Notes under the pieces: model-generated
Databases searched by the model: none
Seen by the model: the letters and a program-made list of their open reading frames with translations, nothing else
What the model was told of the DNA's origin: nothing
In this document: positions 36,339-47,186 of the stretch, piece by piece
Numbering within the stretch: position 1 is the first letter of the stretch
Layout of the letters: every line of letters starts with the position of its first letter
Origin: Gyromitra esculenta
Taxonomy: Eukaryota; Ascomycota; Pezizomycetes; Pezizales; Discinaceae
Assembly: GCA_038503075.1 (NCBI GenBank)
Contig: JBCAML010000022.1
Coordinates: 310,001 to 374,000, forward strand
Direction of reading: 5' to 3'
Length of the DNA: 64,000 nt
Made by a program: the position numbers and the translations under genes

Positions 36339-39300
36339 TTATTTGAGGCAACAAGTGAAGAAGCCGATGATTCTCTCAAGGAATCCTGCTCTTTTTGACT
36401 CTTTTGGGGCTAAACTTTCATCTGACGTAGCTTCTGTCGTTTGCATACGATCGGGTATCTTCTTCGGAGTTTCGAGATCCCCGGAAGCTGGTGGTAATGG
36501 CTCGGCCTGTTTCAGAGTGATCTCTGATTCCTTTTGATAGATTGCGATGATCGGCGATCTAGGTTTGAGTGTTAGCTATAATTCATCCTGGGTTGGTTGG
36601 ATATGGAGAATACTTACCGAGGGGTAGAGGGAGACCTATGGCCATAGAATACGATAACCTCTATCGAATTGACGTGGTTGATCTGTTCGGCCCCCGATCT
36701 TGCATATACGCCCAATGTATCTCCAGGCTTGAGGCTACCAAGGAATCTTTTGATTCGTGGGTCGTTATTACCAAAGTCCCAAGTTATGTTGTGAGTGCGT
36801 TCAACCAGTGAGCCACAAAAATTCTTCTGAATAACGAGACGGGATTGATGTGAGTCTTTTGAGTCTTCTGAGCTTACCCCAACCTCAAACCAAGTGTGGC
36901 TATTGTGATAGGGGTTATCTCTGTGTAACTTGGGCATTTTGATGAGTTTGATATCACGAGATTTGATCCGAAATATTACCCGGCAAACCTTCGTATTTAA
37001 CGATGGCTGTGTCATGATCTTCGTTTGGAGATACGGTATGTCTTCCATGTCCTTCGATATCTCCATCTTCTCATGCCGCTGTGATAATTCAGCCGGCCAA
37101 TATTCCGCATAATCAATAATTTTGCTGGCAAGCTCTAATGGAGACAACGCTCCCGTGGTTGATAGATATTCCTTAGGTTGTTCGAAGCACTCCGCTAGTA
37201 GAAACTGTACACTCGAAATATCCGAACGGGACGCACAACCCAATATGGAATTCCATCGATCCAGCTCGCTTTCATCTCGCGCTCCCCAATCTAGAAGCAT
37301 TTGAGCAATTATCGTATTTCTGGATATCTCTGCCGTTTTTAATGTGCTTCCATGGAGTCCTCCTGGAATGTTTGGATCGGCGCCCCTACTTAACAATAAA
37401 TTTGTTTGCTTTTCGTTGCCGTTGTGAACTGCCACCTGTAGCGGGGAACTCCATTCGTCGCCGCCACCAAAATCCGGATCTGCCCCATGGCCGAGTAGCA
37501 GTTGAGGGAGCTTCAAGTCATTAGTCCATGTTACAGCTGCCTGTAGAGCACTTCCATGTGGACTACCACCAACATCGACGGGGGCTCCAGCATCGAGGAG
37601 TAGTTTCGCCAGAGCATCGTCGCCAGAGCAAGCTGCTGCCTGCATTGTACTGCCATATTCGCCGCCGCTTATGGTGACATCAGCTCCCCGTTCTAACAAC
37701 ATTTGGACCACTGTTGTCTGCTGCCTCCACATTCGATATGGGCTTGGGTTTATAGCTGCTTGAATTGTTGTCTCCAAACGACCTCCCCGGATATTGGGAT
37801 TGCCCCCTTTGTCTAAAATAGCAGAGAGAATCTTGACTCTCCCGTGACAGGCTGCCATCTGAAGCGCGTTCCCATCCTTATTGAATTTTCTAGGAGTATT
37901 TAGGTCTACTCCTCTTTCCAGAAACAAATTCACCAGCTCCGAATCGTTACTAAAAACCGCAGCCTCAAGTACATTCCCGTAGCCTTCAGACTCAACAAGG
38001 GGATCAGCCCGTATTGTAGTAGCAACTTTGCTATTTCGTTCCATCCTCGTACCGTGGCTTGGAAAAGTGGAGTAATTTGTCCGTAGTGACCCCTAGGGCA
38101 TAACTCATTTACTTCGGCCCCCCGTTCTAAGAGTATCTTTACAATCCCTATGTGATTTTCCTCAGTGGCAAATAGCAAAGGCGTCTTTTCCTGGCCATGC
38201 ACCCCGCTGAGACCATGTCCGTTAAACCGGGCACCGTTATCTAACAAAAGGCGAACAATGTCTGGATTTCTCTAGCCAATTGCAGTCATTAGAGCAGAGC
38301 CTATCGTTCCAGAGACATCTTTGATGGGGTAGTTCACGTCTGCGCCCATATCGACTAATTGCTTTACAGCATCATAATCGTTTTCAGTCACAGCTGTATT
38401 GAGATCCTTCCTGTAAATATTGGAAATACGCAAATTCCGCTGCCGTCCCCATCGGCTTGTCCCGGGTAGCATGCTGCTAAGCTGTCTTTGGTAGGAAATG
38501 CAACTTTGAATCTTTGATAAACGATATTGCTCCATGGCGGAGTAAATCCAGACACTCCATAAACCCCGATTCGGATCGTCCTGGCTTTCTTCGCCCTCAT
38601 GCTCTCGGACTCGGGAATCGACCCCGTATACCTCTTTTGTCCAATCGGGAGGCCTGGGGAAGAAATCTGTAATCGAGTCTAGAGTTGAACCAAGTTCTAG
38701 TAGAACGTCAACAGCCTCCAAGCGGTTTGAGAGGACTGCCCATGCAAGTGGTGTTCCTACTGGCCAGCTGAATGGATAATGAAAAGCCTCGATTCCTGGA
38801 GCGGATAATTCGTTCAGTACCGACTTGTCTCTTGAAGTGAGGAGGGTGGCGGTATCATGAATAACTTTTGGCTCGAAGACAAAAAGCCAATGGAGCGGCA
38901 CAGTACCAAGGCGCTTGCTTTTGATGGTTTGGTCGGCTCCGTGCTTGATCAAAGCACAAACGGAGTTGTAGGCACCAGCCATACAAGCTCTCTGGAGTGC
39001 TGTTTCTCCAGTCCCGTCGATTGAGTCAATGGGGTAGGTTACAAGCAACCTTTTAAGCTCCACCACATCCCCATGAACTGCCGCGTGATGGAGGGGGTAC
39101 GCAGTTAGCCAGTCGAGGGGACTATAAATTATTCCGGAGGTGCGATATGTGAGGGCTTCTTTGGGTAACTGGCAAATGTAATGACTGTTGTATCCTCCCG
39201 ACTTGCGGAAATGTTCTAGGGCAGATGCGTGTTCTTCGGGGTGTTCATGAGCGAATATCCAAGCGGGGTAGTACCCTGTAGATACCGCATTCCATTGCCA

Positions 39301-41030
39301 CTTAACATCATTAGAACGTACTAATTCGAGGACTTTGCTGCTAGTATTTTCGAGTAGTTTCAGAGCAACTGCTTGGGCTGGGAAATATCCTCTCGCTGCA
39401 GCAATGGCGGCACACACACCTCTCCTTCGGCGGCCTACTCTGGAGGTATTTATATCCAATGGTCCATCTTTCACGATCAACAATAACCTGTCGTTGAAAC
39501 ACAACCCTAGAAGTTGATGGCCGGAGACTTCCTGCCCCACGACATCCATCAATTGGTTATGGTCCAGAGTGTACTGGTTTATGGCAAGCTCGATGTTGGT
39601 GAGATAGTGTCCCGCAATTAAATCGTACTCACTAGGTGGAACCTCGCACAGGAACGTATGAATTCCCTGCCAAGAATAAGAGACCATATCCGAATTCGAT
39701 ATGCCTTTTGTCGTCCATTTAAAATCTTTGCCATAGGACCCTAGGACCAGGGTGCTGCCAAACACTGAATGCAAAAAATCTCCCCAAGGTGTATTATCGT
39801 TGAACCGCTCGTTTATCCTAAAAGCAATCAGCATAACACTTCAAATAAACAACTGGCTTTTTTCTCGCACCAGACTCCCTGGCTATCAAATTGATTTTCA
39901 TCAACATGGCTGAGAAGATGACAGACGCCTTTGAGATCTGATGCTCGATCGGAGGGATCGAGCTGAAGCAAACATTCTAAAACACTAGATATATGCTCGC
40001 ATGCTGCTTGAGGAATATTTGCTCGCGCCAGGTTATTTCTCATAAGCCCAAAATCCGGAGAGAACTTGCCATTTGGGGCTCTTGGCGGAGGTGTGATCTG
40101 TCTAAGCATAGTGCTGAAGATGACAAGTCCTAGCGAGAAGTAATCACATTTTGCGAGCATTACGGTGCTAATACCTTCGTCACTAGGGAGTTCAGGTGCC
40201 TGCCATCCAGGCGTTCCGATGTTGAATACCTTCCCTTGTTGCTCAAGCACTGACAGGCCGAAATCCGAGAGCTTTGCGACACAAAAGAAAGGGCTTTGCC
40301 GATCAGGAGAAATAAGAACGTTATCTGTCTTGAGATCCCCGTGAATGATACCGGAAGCATGGGGAACAGACAATCCTTGGGAAACATCAAGCACAAGCTG
40401 CTGCAACACTTGCCATGGCACCATCCCTTCGTCTCTGACCAGGAAGTCGTGTAAAGAACAATTTCCATGTTCCAAAACAAGGAATGGGCTTAGAGGCTCA
40501 ACCCTTCGTTCGCGAATATGATCCTGTTGAAGACCCCAAGCTAGAAGCTTGACGATATTCCGATGAGTGCGAACTGAGTTGTCGCAGAGAGTACGAATCT
40601 CTAGCTCTAAGGCACGCAGTTGACTGGGCGTCCCAAAACCCATTGAGGAGGCAGAATCAGGGTCGTAATTTCCAAACCCAAGCTTGAATTTTGGACATTT
40701 GATGGCAACAACCACTGGTCTACGCCTAGATTTAGATGAGGGGTTTGGCCCAGTTGCTACAAAAGGTTGATCGAACAATGGGAAATCGTAGTTGGTCACG
40801 TGTTGATGGCCATAGACATCGAACTGCGCTCCGGAGCCCAAATGTTTTCCGTTTAAATGGAAATCTTCCAGTTGATGTGGACCACCAACTGTATTCTCTG
40901 TCATCAACTTAAGGAAGTCTGACAGCGTGTTTAGGCCGGACGAACTCCGAATAGAATGCGAACTCAGTAGCGCACTAGAATCAACGTACTCTCTCCGCCT
41001 TCGTTCCACCGAAGGATCGATTGACTCCAT
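36339..41030 (-). pseudogene. Protein kinase-ankyrin repeat gene, broken by one stop and one frameshift
   Basis: The inferred structure is complement(join(36339..36558, 36618..39817, 39871..41030)), about 1526 codons. Exon 1 encodes a complete Ser/Thr-type kinase: glycine loop LGSGAQFDVYG (64-74), Lys111 in VAIK, HGDLKTDN (230-237), DFG (256-258) and GTPGWQAPE (272-280). Intron 1 (39818-39870, 53 bp, GTGCGA...TTTAG) fuses it to the next part. A linker follows, then about a dozen ankyrin repeats (about 628-1270), then a beta-rich module (about 1320-1450, with HTWFEVG and GDTLGVYARSG) of a type I recall at the end of other fungal ankyrin proteins. Intron 2 (36559-36617, GTAAGT...CTAACAC...CTAG) leads to a short last exon ending IIGFFTCCLK. 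Breaks: TAG at 38272-38274 (codon 902) inside an ankyrin repeat, and loss of one base near 38007-38010 between LLLQYG and ADPL. Otherwise it is intact, so decay is recent or these are assembly errors. Confidence 0.85.
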
Positions 41031-41660
41031 TTTGGCGGAGAGAAATTTCGAGGAATCACTGCAAAACGATAGATAGTTGTGTACTGAGGCTAAACAAAAG
41101 GCTAGGGACGTTTGTTCGAACTCCGTAATCTTTCCGTTACGCCGATATTCGATGCTAAATCCAGCCCTGGCCTTTTACTAAAGGCTTTCGCTGGAGTACG
41201 TGGCATGTTTATTATGCATCCAGCAGTCTCGTGCCAAGACCCTCAGGCAGCAGACTGGTTATTCGCCAGTACAGTATCTACAGTCTCATTCGAAAATTTT
41301 TGGCACATCTCATCTCTATTGAGCACGACTGTCGACGGATTGAGGTTATAGTTTTTGCAGAAGGCAGAGTAGTTATGCGAAGGTGTTAGGCATTATTCAG
41401 CTTCTCAGGATTTTCGTAGCTTTCTTCCCTTTTGATTTACTGTTTCCCCTCTCGATCCACGACTGTTTGGTTTACTATCAGTGGTCGGTAAGGTGCCAGG
41501 ACTCTACGAACATGACGCACATGTAGCAAGTTACAATCTAGCTGATCAGCGAATCAATTGGGGCCAACTGTATTATCCCCAGACCTCGCACGTAACTAAG
41601 GAAAATACTTACTGGGAATAGTTCGGAACTAAGAAACAAAGATTATCGGCTACCCTTGCT
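41031..41660. promoter_or_regulatory. Intergenic region between kinase-ankyrin and HeLo genes
   Basis: This 630-bp region lies between two head-to-head genes and should hold both promoters. About 130 bp of it (41272-41405) is a copy of a dispersed transposon end also seen at 23384-23501, so the shared promoter has been invaded or was built next to an element. I see no clear TATA box. Confidence 0.5.
41272..41405 (-). repeat. Dispersed repeat, copy B (transposon end)
   Basis: Reverse-complement match of 23384-23505 over about 120 bp. Both copies carry the series CATAACTA, CCTCAATCCGT, AGTCGTGCT and CGAATGAGACTGTA-like ends. A short plus-strand frame (41112-41351) through it is not a gene: its tail is simply the translated repeat. 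It is probably a solo end of a Tc1/mariner-type element. Confidence 0.7.
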
Positions 41661-43304
41661 ATAGATATCACAGGACTTGCAATCGCTGCTTTCGGCGAGG
41701 TTTACAGTATTTGCGTGTTTATCCGCCAGATAGTCACTAATGCCGCACATCACGACAAGGACCTCGGGAAACTAGAGTTTGAATTTACTTTCCAGTACAA
41801 TATTCTCGATACCTTCGGAAAACGGTTCATCCATGGCAAAATCATTTACAAAATCGAAGACGTTTGGGTTATCCAACTAAGGCAGATCCTACTTGAGCTA
41901 AAGAAAGTGGTTGGCGAATACAAACGCCTTGCGACAAAATGCAACAGAAATCACAGTGGGACAAAGGCTAAGGAGCCATGGTGGAAGCTGGGAAAAGCTG
42001 ACTGAGAAATTTTACGCCTTGAAATGGCCAGCGCCGATAAACCTACAGAGTCTTCGAAGAAACCACTGGGACTTCGCGATCACTTTTCACGAAAACGCAT
42101 CAAATTCGAGTGGGCTCTGTTCGATCACCAAAAGCTAGAAGATATTGTGAATGACCAAAAGAGATGGACGGAAAAGCTTGTCGAAATCATGAAGTTGACT
42201 CTTCTCCTCCATTCTTCCAACGATGTCAGACAAGTCGAAGACCTCACCCAAGACGCCCAAAGTCTTGGATTTTCAAACCTTACAAGTAAACGATTGCTTA
42301 TTCTAGATCCGACACGAGGAGGTCAGGCCACGGTCCTCAATGCTAAAAACATCGATGTAAGTCGTCCCCAACCGCTGGCAAAGTCGCCTCGCACGAAGTC
42401 GATAGACGTCCGTCTCTTCAATGCAACACTAGACGATTCGGAGATCTTGGTTGAATATAAGATATACCTAAAGGACAACAACCAAATGGATCTCCAGGTA
42501 ACGGAGGAAAGAATTCAATTTCTTTCAACCCTTCTAAGCGTTGAAGGAGAGGGAGGTGATATTACTCACGGTTCTACAACTTCTAGCCTTCGCTGTCTAG
42601 GATACTTCCACGAGTCAGAACAATCACGGTTTGGCCTCGCTTTCACTATCCCGCAAGGCTACAATAAGGTGCCTATTTCTCTGAACTCGGGTATCAGTAC
42701 GTTCACGCGGGATATGCGGCCGAGCCTAGGCCAGCGATTCGGGATGGCGTATGCTATAGGCTATGCGCTCATGGAGTGGTTTCTCATCGATTGGGTCCAC
42801 AAAAACATAAGCAACCATAGTGTCTACTTCTTCCGAAAAACAGAGGAGGAGGAATGGTGTTTCTCTTTGGCATACCTCGGTGGTTTTGAGTACGCCAGAC
42901 CTGCAAATGAGCAGTCTAATGAGGCTTTCGATCACGCAGATTTCTATACCAATATATACCGCCATCCAGCCCGCCAAGGCCATCCTTCCGAAGGGTTCAA
43001 AAAAACTCATGATATCCACGCTTTCGATGTTTCGCTCCTGGAGATTGGCCTTTAGACGGTTGCTAGCTCTCCAGAGATATTCAAAACCCAAAACCAGAAT
43101 CCGGATTCCATCAGAGAAACGTTGGTTAAGAATGCGCATGGGAGGTTGGGACACTTTATGGGCCAGAAATATCGAGATGCTGTCTTGTTCTGCCTAGAAG
43201 GGGCGCCGAGGGTATCGGATGATGATGAAAAACAAACGAAGTTGATTGCGGCTTTTAAGGGAAATGTGCTTGATGTTTGTGAAGAGGGGCAGAGATTGCT
43301 TTGA
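41661..43304 (+). pseudogene. HeLo-domain / pseudokinase gene, three inactivating changes
   Basis: One continuous frame of 548 codons carries two internal stops and a lost start. The N-terminal part (about 1-200; ITGLAIAAFGEVYSICVFIR, FEFQYNILDTFGKR-like, and later HFSRKRIKFEWALFDHQKLE) matches the HeLo (prion-inhibition and propagation) domain. In known proteins such as HET-S this domain is a membrane-targeting cell-death executor. The C-terminal half has the fold pattern of a protein kinase but lacks catalysis: the loop reads WVHKNISNHS (about 378-387) instead of HRD, and YLGGFEY stands in place of DFG. YRHPARQGHP and KKTHDIHAFDVSLLEIGL follow. Breaks: ATA at 41661-41663 where ATG is expected, with an in-frame stop just upstream (41619); TGA at 42003-42005 (codon 115); TAG at 43053-43055 (codon 465) where the family has Trp. 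A protein from ATG 42024 would lack the HeLo core. Confidence 0.82.
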
Positions 43305-45047
43305 TGAATTAGAAACTTTTTATATTTCCCCAAATAGTATACTCAAAAAAAGATATTATCAGTCCAAAATATCCAAGATCTGAAGTTTAAGGAGATACCA
43401 TATGCAATTGTTTCATCCCACCCGCCAAGGTCTGGGATTTGTGCTGTTTATGTACCAAATTAACAAACAGTACGTGTACTCAGGTGTGAGGTAAGGTGGC
43501 GGTGCAGCTCTTTTCACGGTGGGCTCAAGCTCGTTTGAATCCCATACTATTGCTAAATAACTCTGCCTAATGTTTAATTCATAGCCTTCACAACCCATTT
43601 GACATTTTTATTATGCCTCTAGGGGGCTGTAGAGGGAGGGAAAAAATTTGGATCTCTTACTCGCACTGCCACCTGCCACCAGGCTTACCCTACACCCCAG
43701 TACAGCTTTTGATATGGCTACTCTAGGAACAAAGATTGCAATGAATTCCGGTTCTTTAAAAAATTTTGAGGATGCAATAGATTAGAAAGATCATTTCGTG
43801 GGCACGAGGAGGTAAGGGTTAGACCCCTAGATATTCTTCGCCCTCAGTCTCGTGCTTAACCCCATCCTCGTAGGTTGCTTCGTGTTGCGGATATGGGAAA
43901 AAAATTACATTGATGTACATGTAGAGAAAAGTAAGCTCTGTAAGATTTTCAGTGCTTATTTGTTTTTCGTTACATGAACCTCTGTTTTTCAATTTTTGTT
44001 CTCTGACTGAAATATTATACTTTAGATACATGTGTACACGTACATGTATCTCTATCTTGTGCCCAGCCTATTTTCCCACAATTCTTCATTTATCGCACAG
44101 TTATGGTATTGCCGCAGCGAGAGCGTGAGGAACGAACCTTGGCGCCAAGAATTCACGCCCGGGCACGAGACAGCACGTATCTCCTCGAACTTTGAAGAGG
44201 GGGTTTTAGTGAAGGTAGAAGAAATACATTTTGTTCTCGAGAGAAGGCGGCCCAGGATACTAGTATAGAATTCTGAAGCGCCTCTATCACTGAGGACTTG
44301 CTTTGATAATCTTACTAATAATCGGTTACTTATTCAGAATTCCCTGATCTCCGCTCAAGCCTGAGCTTGCTAGGTTACGGGTCTGAGTGTAACACCACAT
44401 ATTATCACTCGATTTTGGCACTAGCGAAGCCGGATGAACAGAAGGATTAGCATTTTACGGGGTATATCAGATGTGTAGCTCGATTATCGTAGCATAGTAT
44501 GAACAAGAGGATAACGTACGTAGTCTAATAATGAGTTATTTACATACAAGTTACATATATCAAAGAGAAACGAAATTAAAGCTTTTGGAAATGATGAAAA
44601 TTATACAGATTTGGGCCATCGGGGACGGCAAGCAAACAAATAGCCAGCTAGTGCGTGTATTTAAGTATATAAGTCTCGAGTTCAAATGGTGCTTGAAGGG
44701 GTGGACCTCAAAGCGTAGATGAAGCAGTATTGAAAGTGAAAGTGAATTCCTGCTATCAGTAAAGAAAAGACCCAACGGGATACGAACTCACAACCCACAG
44801 AAGATCTTTCAACGACGCATTATTTCAAATTAACCGCCTAGAGGGGAATTCACACAGATTCTCTCAGGTAAGATTTTCCGCCGGGCGTTATGGCGATGTA
44901 TGTTTTTCGTAAAAGCTGCATCCCCATAGATGGGCTAAGTATTACATATGACCGTCGATATAGAACGGAGACGAGTAAAACCAAAACGGAGCAGAGTTAC
45001 CATTCATTTTAGTTGATATACCCAGGTACCAGTTCCCAAAAATCACA
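43305..45047. other. Intergenic stretch with repeat fragments
   Basis: No supported gene. It contains two TACATGTA palindromes (43916, 44041) and a motif ATCACTCGATTTTGGCA (44405-44421) shared with 36059. At about 44787-44820 (minus) there is a sequence reminiscent of the 3' half of a tRNA (a GTGAGTTCG T-loop-like motif) that lacks a matching 5' acceptor strand. Confidence 0.55.
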
Positions 45048-46324
45048 CTAAGTACTTCCTAATCTTAGTAGCATTCCCCCATCTAACTCCAAATGCATAT
45101 ATCTACCAGATCCAGAACCCGAGGACAAGGTGATTTCTGTCAACCGTGAGCCTAAATCTGCGTATGTTGATAGTATGCTGTGAATGAACCCAGGCTTGGT
45201 AGCTATATCCAACACTCGGACTTTCGGCATCAACTATGCGAGATATCCTCCTGCAGCTTGCGATTTGCCTGCTGCGTCACGGGTGTGATCTTCTAGGCCT
45301 TGCCCCTACCGAAAATCGAGCTCCTGCACAGACTCTAACTTATTACATATCCAGTTGCCGTCCAAAGATGATAAAATATGTTTTCGGATCCGCTTCCGCT
45401 TTTCAGAACCTTCTCTACCAGGGTCCTCGTAATGCGGTCCTCGAGCGGTCGAATTTGTATCCTCTGTAGCGTACCGAACCCGCCGTTTCCCACTTCCTCG
45501 GAGAGCTGGCCTGAATATTTGAACATAGTATCAAGGTCCAGCGCTGAGAACATTAACGCCGTAATCAATCACTTTGATTCCGGTGCCATATCTTTAAGTA
45601 GCATGCCATCCAGTGTGGTCCACGAGGCATGGCCGCTCGAGGCCTCGCCTCGAGCTAGCACGAGGTTGGGAGCTCACGAGCACGAGGCGCCTCGAGGCAT
45701 GTGTGGCTGCTCGCCTCGAGCCGCTCGAGCATTCAAGTTAAATTATAAGTTGATTGTTGTTTGGACGATTGGTGGGAAGCAAATAGCTATAGATTTCCTA
45801 GGTTAGCTAGAATGACCCGAGATTATATGTCAGTCCCGGCTACTAGTGTTCCTTCAGAGCAGCTATTTTCTCGAGCGGCCTCGAGCCAACTCGAGGCAGC
45901 CCTCCATGTGCTCGGGCTGCTCGAGTCAGGCCCTCAAATGTACGAGGCGCCTCGTGGACCACACTAATGCCATCTAATTCTCCCCCTTCCGGATGGCTAT
46001 ACGGCCTTGTCCGATCTAAACGCAGCTCACACAACCCCGCACAACTTCTTAGGATCCATGGGATGGGTTGAGAGTAATCAATAACCGTCACCCTTCACTG
46101 CGTTCTGTAATTTTGGAGGAAATTGATATAAGTTATGGATAGATTGAGACGATGGACACACGCAGTAATGTGTGGATTGAACACCAAAACCTCGTACAGA
46201 TCCGGGGTGATACACTCATCGCCGGTGATGGAGGAATATTTCAATGGGAGAACGAGAGAGCGTAAAAGATGACACATCTGGTAATGTCGAGAAGAATCTC
46301 GTTTGGGAGCGGAAGGAGTGGCAT
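45048..46324 (-). pseudogene. Decayed F-box/LRR-like gene interrupted by a hAT element
   Basis: In pieces on the minus strand this follows the intact F-box protein at 20944-22353. It has the start MPLLPLPNEILLDI (46324), then in a shifted frame HLLRSLVLPLKYSS and NPHITACVHRLNLSI. After that come IPWILRSCAGLCELRLDR and ELDGI, a hAT insertion (45611-45966), then DGMLLKDMAPESK, a TGA stop, LITALMFSALDL, and finally LSTYADLGSRLTEITL near 45160-45100. Large internal parts are deleted. The C-terminal third is missing. It is a dead paralogue. Confidence 0.8.
45611..45966. mobile_element. 356-bp non-autonomous hAT element
   Basis: The element starts CAGTGTGGTCCACGAGGC and ends GCCTCGTGGACCACACTA: 18-bp terminal inverted repeats that differ only at the outermost base. 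It is flanked by the perfect 8-bp direct repeat ATGCCATC (45603-45610 and 45967-45974), the target-site size of hAT transposons. The ends are packed with CTCGAG-type palindromes, typical subterminal transposase-binding repeats. The plus-strand frame at about 45761-45960 keeps a hAT C-terminal dimerisation remnant (RFPRLARMTRDYMSVPATSV, then PSEQLFSRA). It is therefore an internally deleted hAT copy. Confidence 0.92.
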
Positions 46325-46820
46325 TGTGGGTGATTTCTATAGGACTCGCGATAGTGTAGATTGGTGATGTTGTGGATGAGCGTGATGGTGTGGCCGGTTA
46401 TCATGTGGCATTAAGATTCCCAAAACACGACTCCACGAGTGATGTCACATGATCAAATACGTTACTCTGATCACCAGATGTCACTCAGTAAGTTAATAAC
46501 GTCCCATACTAGGACAGGCCCGTCTATCTTGGTCTAGATGCTAACCCATATGTCCAAGATATCCTGAAAAGCTGCTCTAGCCACGAACCTTGGTCCTAAT
46601 ATCCGAAACTCTTTAACCAGGTTCAATTCGCTTCTAATAAGCTCTTCGGGGGGCCACTAGCTGAAGAGTTCTCAATCCTTTGACGAAACTTGAGGGCATC
46701 ACAACACTTTCAGTATCAGAACCTACCATACAAATGAGCCCTTCAGCAATGTTAGCTAAGTTCATACTTAACGCATGAGGACAAAGGTGGAAGTTACATA
46801 CGCAAAAATGAGGTGTAGTA
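46325..46820. other. Gap between F-box relic and MITE
   Basis: This is the upstream side of the F-box relic. I see no gene and no clear motif apart from AT-rich sequence and two CACATGA/TCACATGA-like sites near 46447. Confidence 0.6.
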
Positions 46821-46993
46821 CAGTCGCACCTTGTTATAAGAGACGTGCATAATTCGTGGGGTTTCGTTCGTTATAGCAAATTTTTCCTTACAGCAAATTT
46901 TGGGTGGTGCTAGGAACTCAAAGGTGCACCCAACTTCCGTCCGTTACTGCAAATTTCCATTATATCGAGGTTCTTTATATCAAGGTTCGACAG
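46821..46993. mobile_element. 173-bp Tc1/mariner-type MITE
   Basis: The ends CAGTCGCACCTTGTTATAA and TTATATCAAGGTTCGACAG are imperfect inverted repeats (about 16 of 19 matching). The element is flanked by TA on both sides (46819-46820 and 46994-46995), as expected for Tc1/mariner or pogo targets. Internally it repeats variants of ...TATAGCAAATTTT, ...CAGCAAATTTT and ...CTGCAAATTT. It has no coding capacity. Confidence 0.8.
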
Positions 46994-47186
46994 TATGACA
47001 GATCTAAATCAACCAACGATGATTGCTTTTTACCCCTCCTCCAACAATTCGCGATTTCCTCTATTAGTTATAAGCCTCTTGATGGAAAAGGATTTGACGA
47101 TTTATCTTGCTATTTACAAGCTTGTACCTTTTTTCAACAGGGTTGTAGATACAACACTTCCCAGCAAACAATATCCTTCTCTCAAG

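Noticed and set aside
39828..39834. Kinase and ankyrin frames as two separate genes overlapping by a few bases.
   Set aside because: A 53-bp intron (39818-39870) with a proper donor, CTGAT branch-like site and acceptor fuses them in phase.
44787..44860. Possible tRNA gene on the minus strand (GTGAGTTCG T-loop-like motif and TTGGGTC end).
   Set aside because: The T-stem has a mismatch, there is no complementary 5' acceptor strand and no foldable anticodon arm, so at most it is a tRNA-derived remnant.
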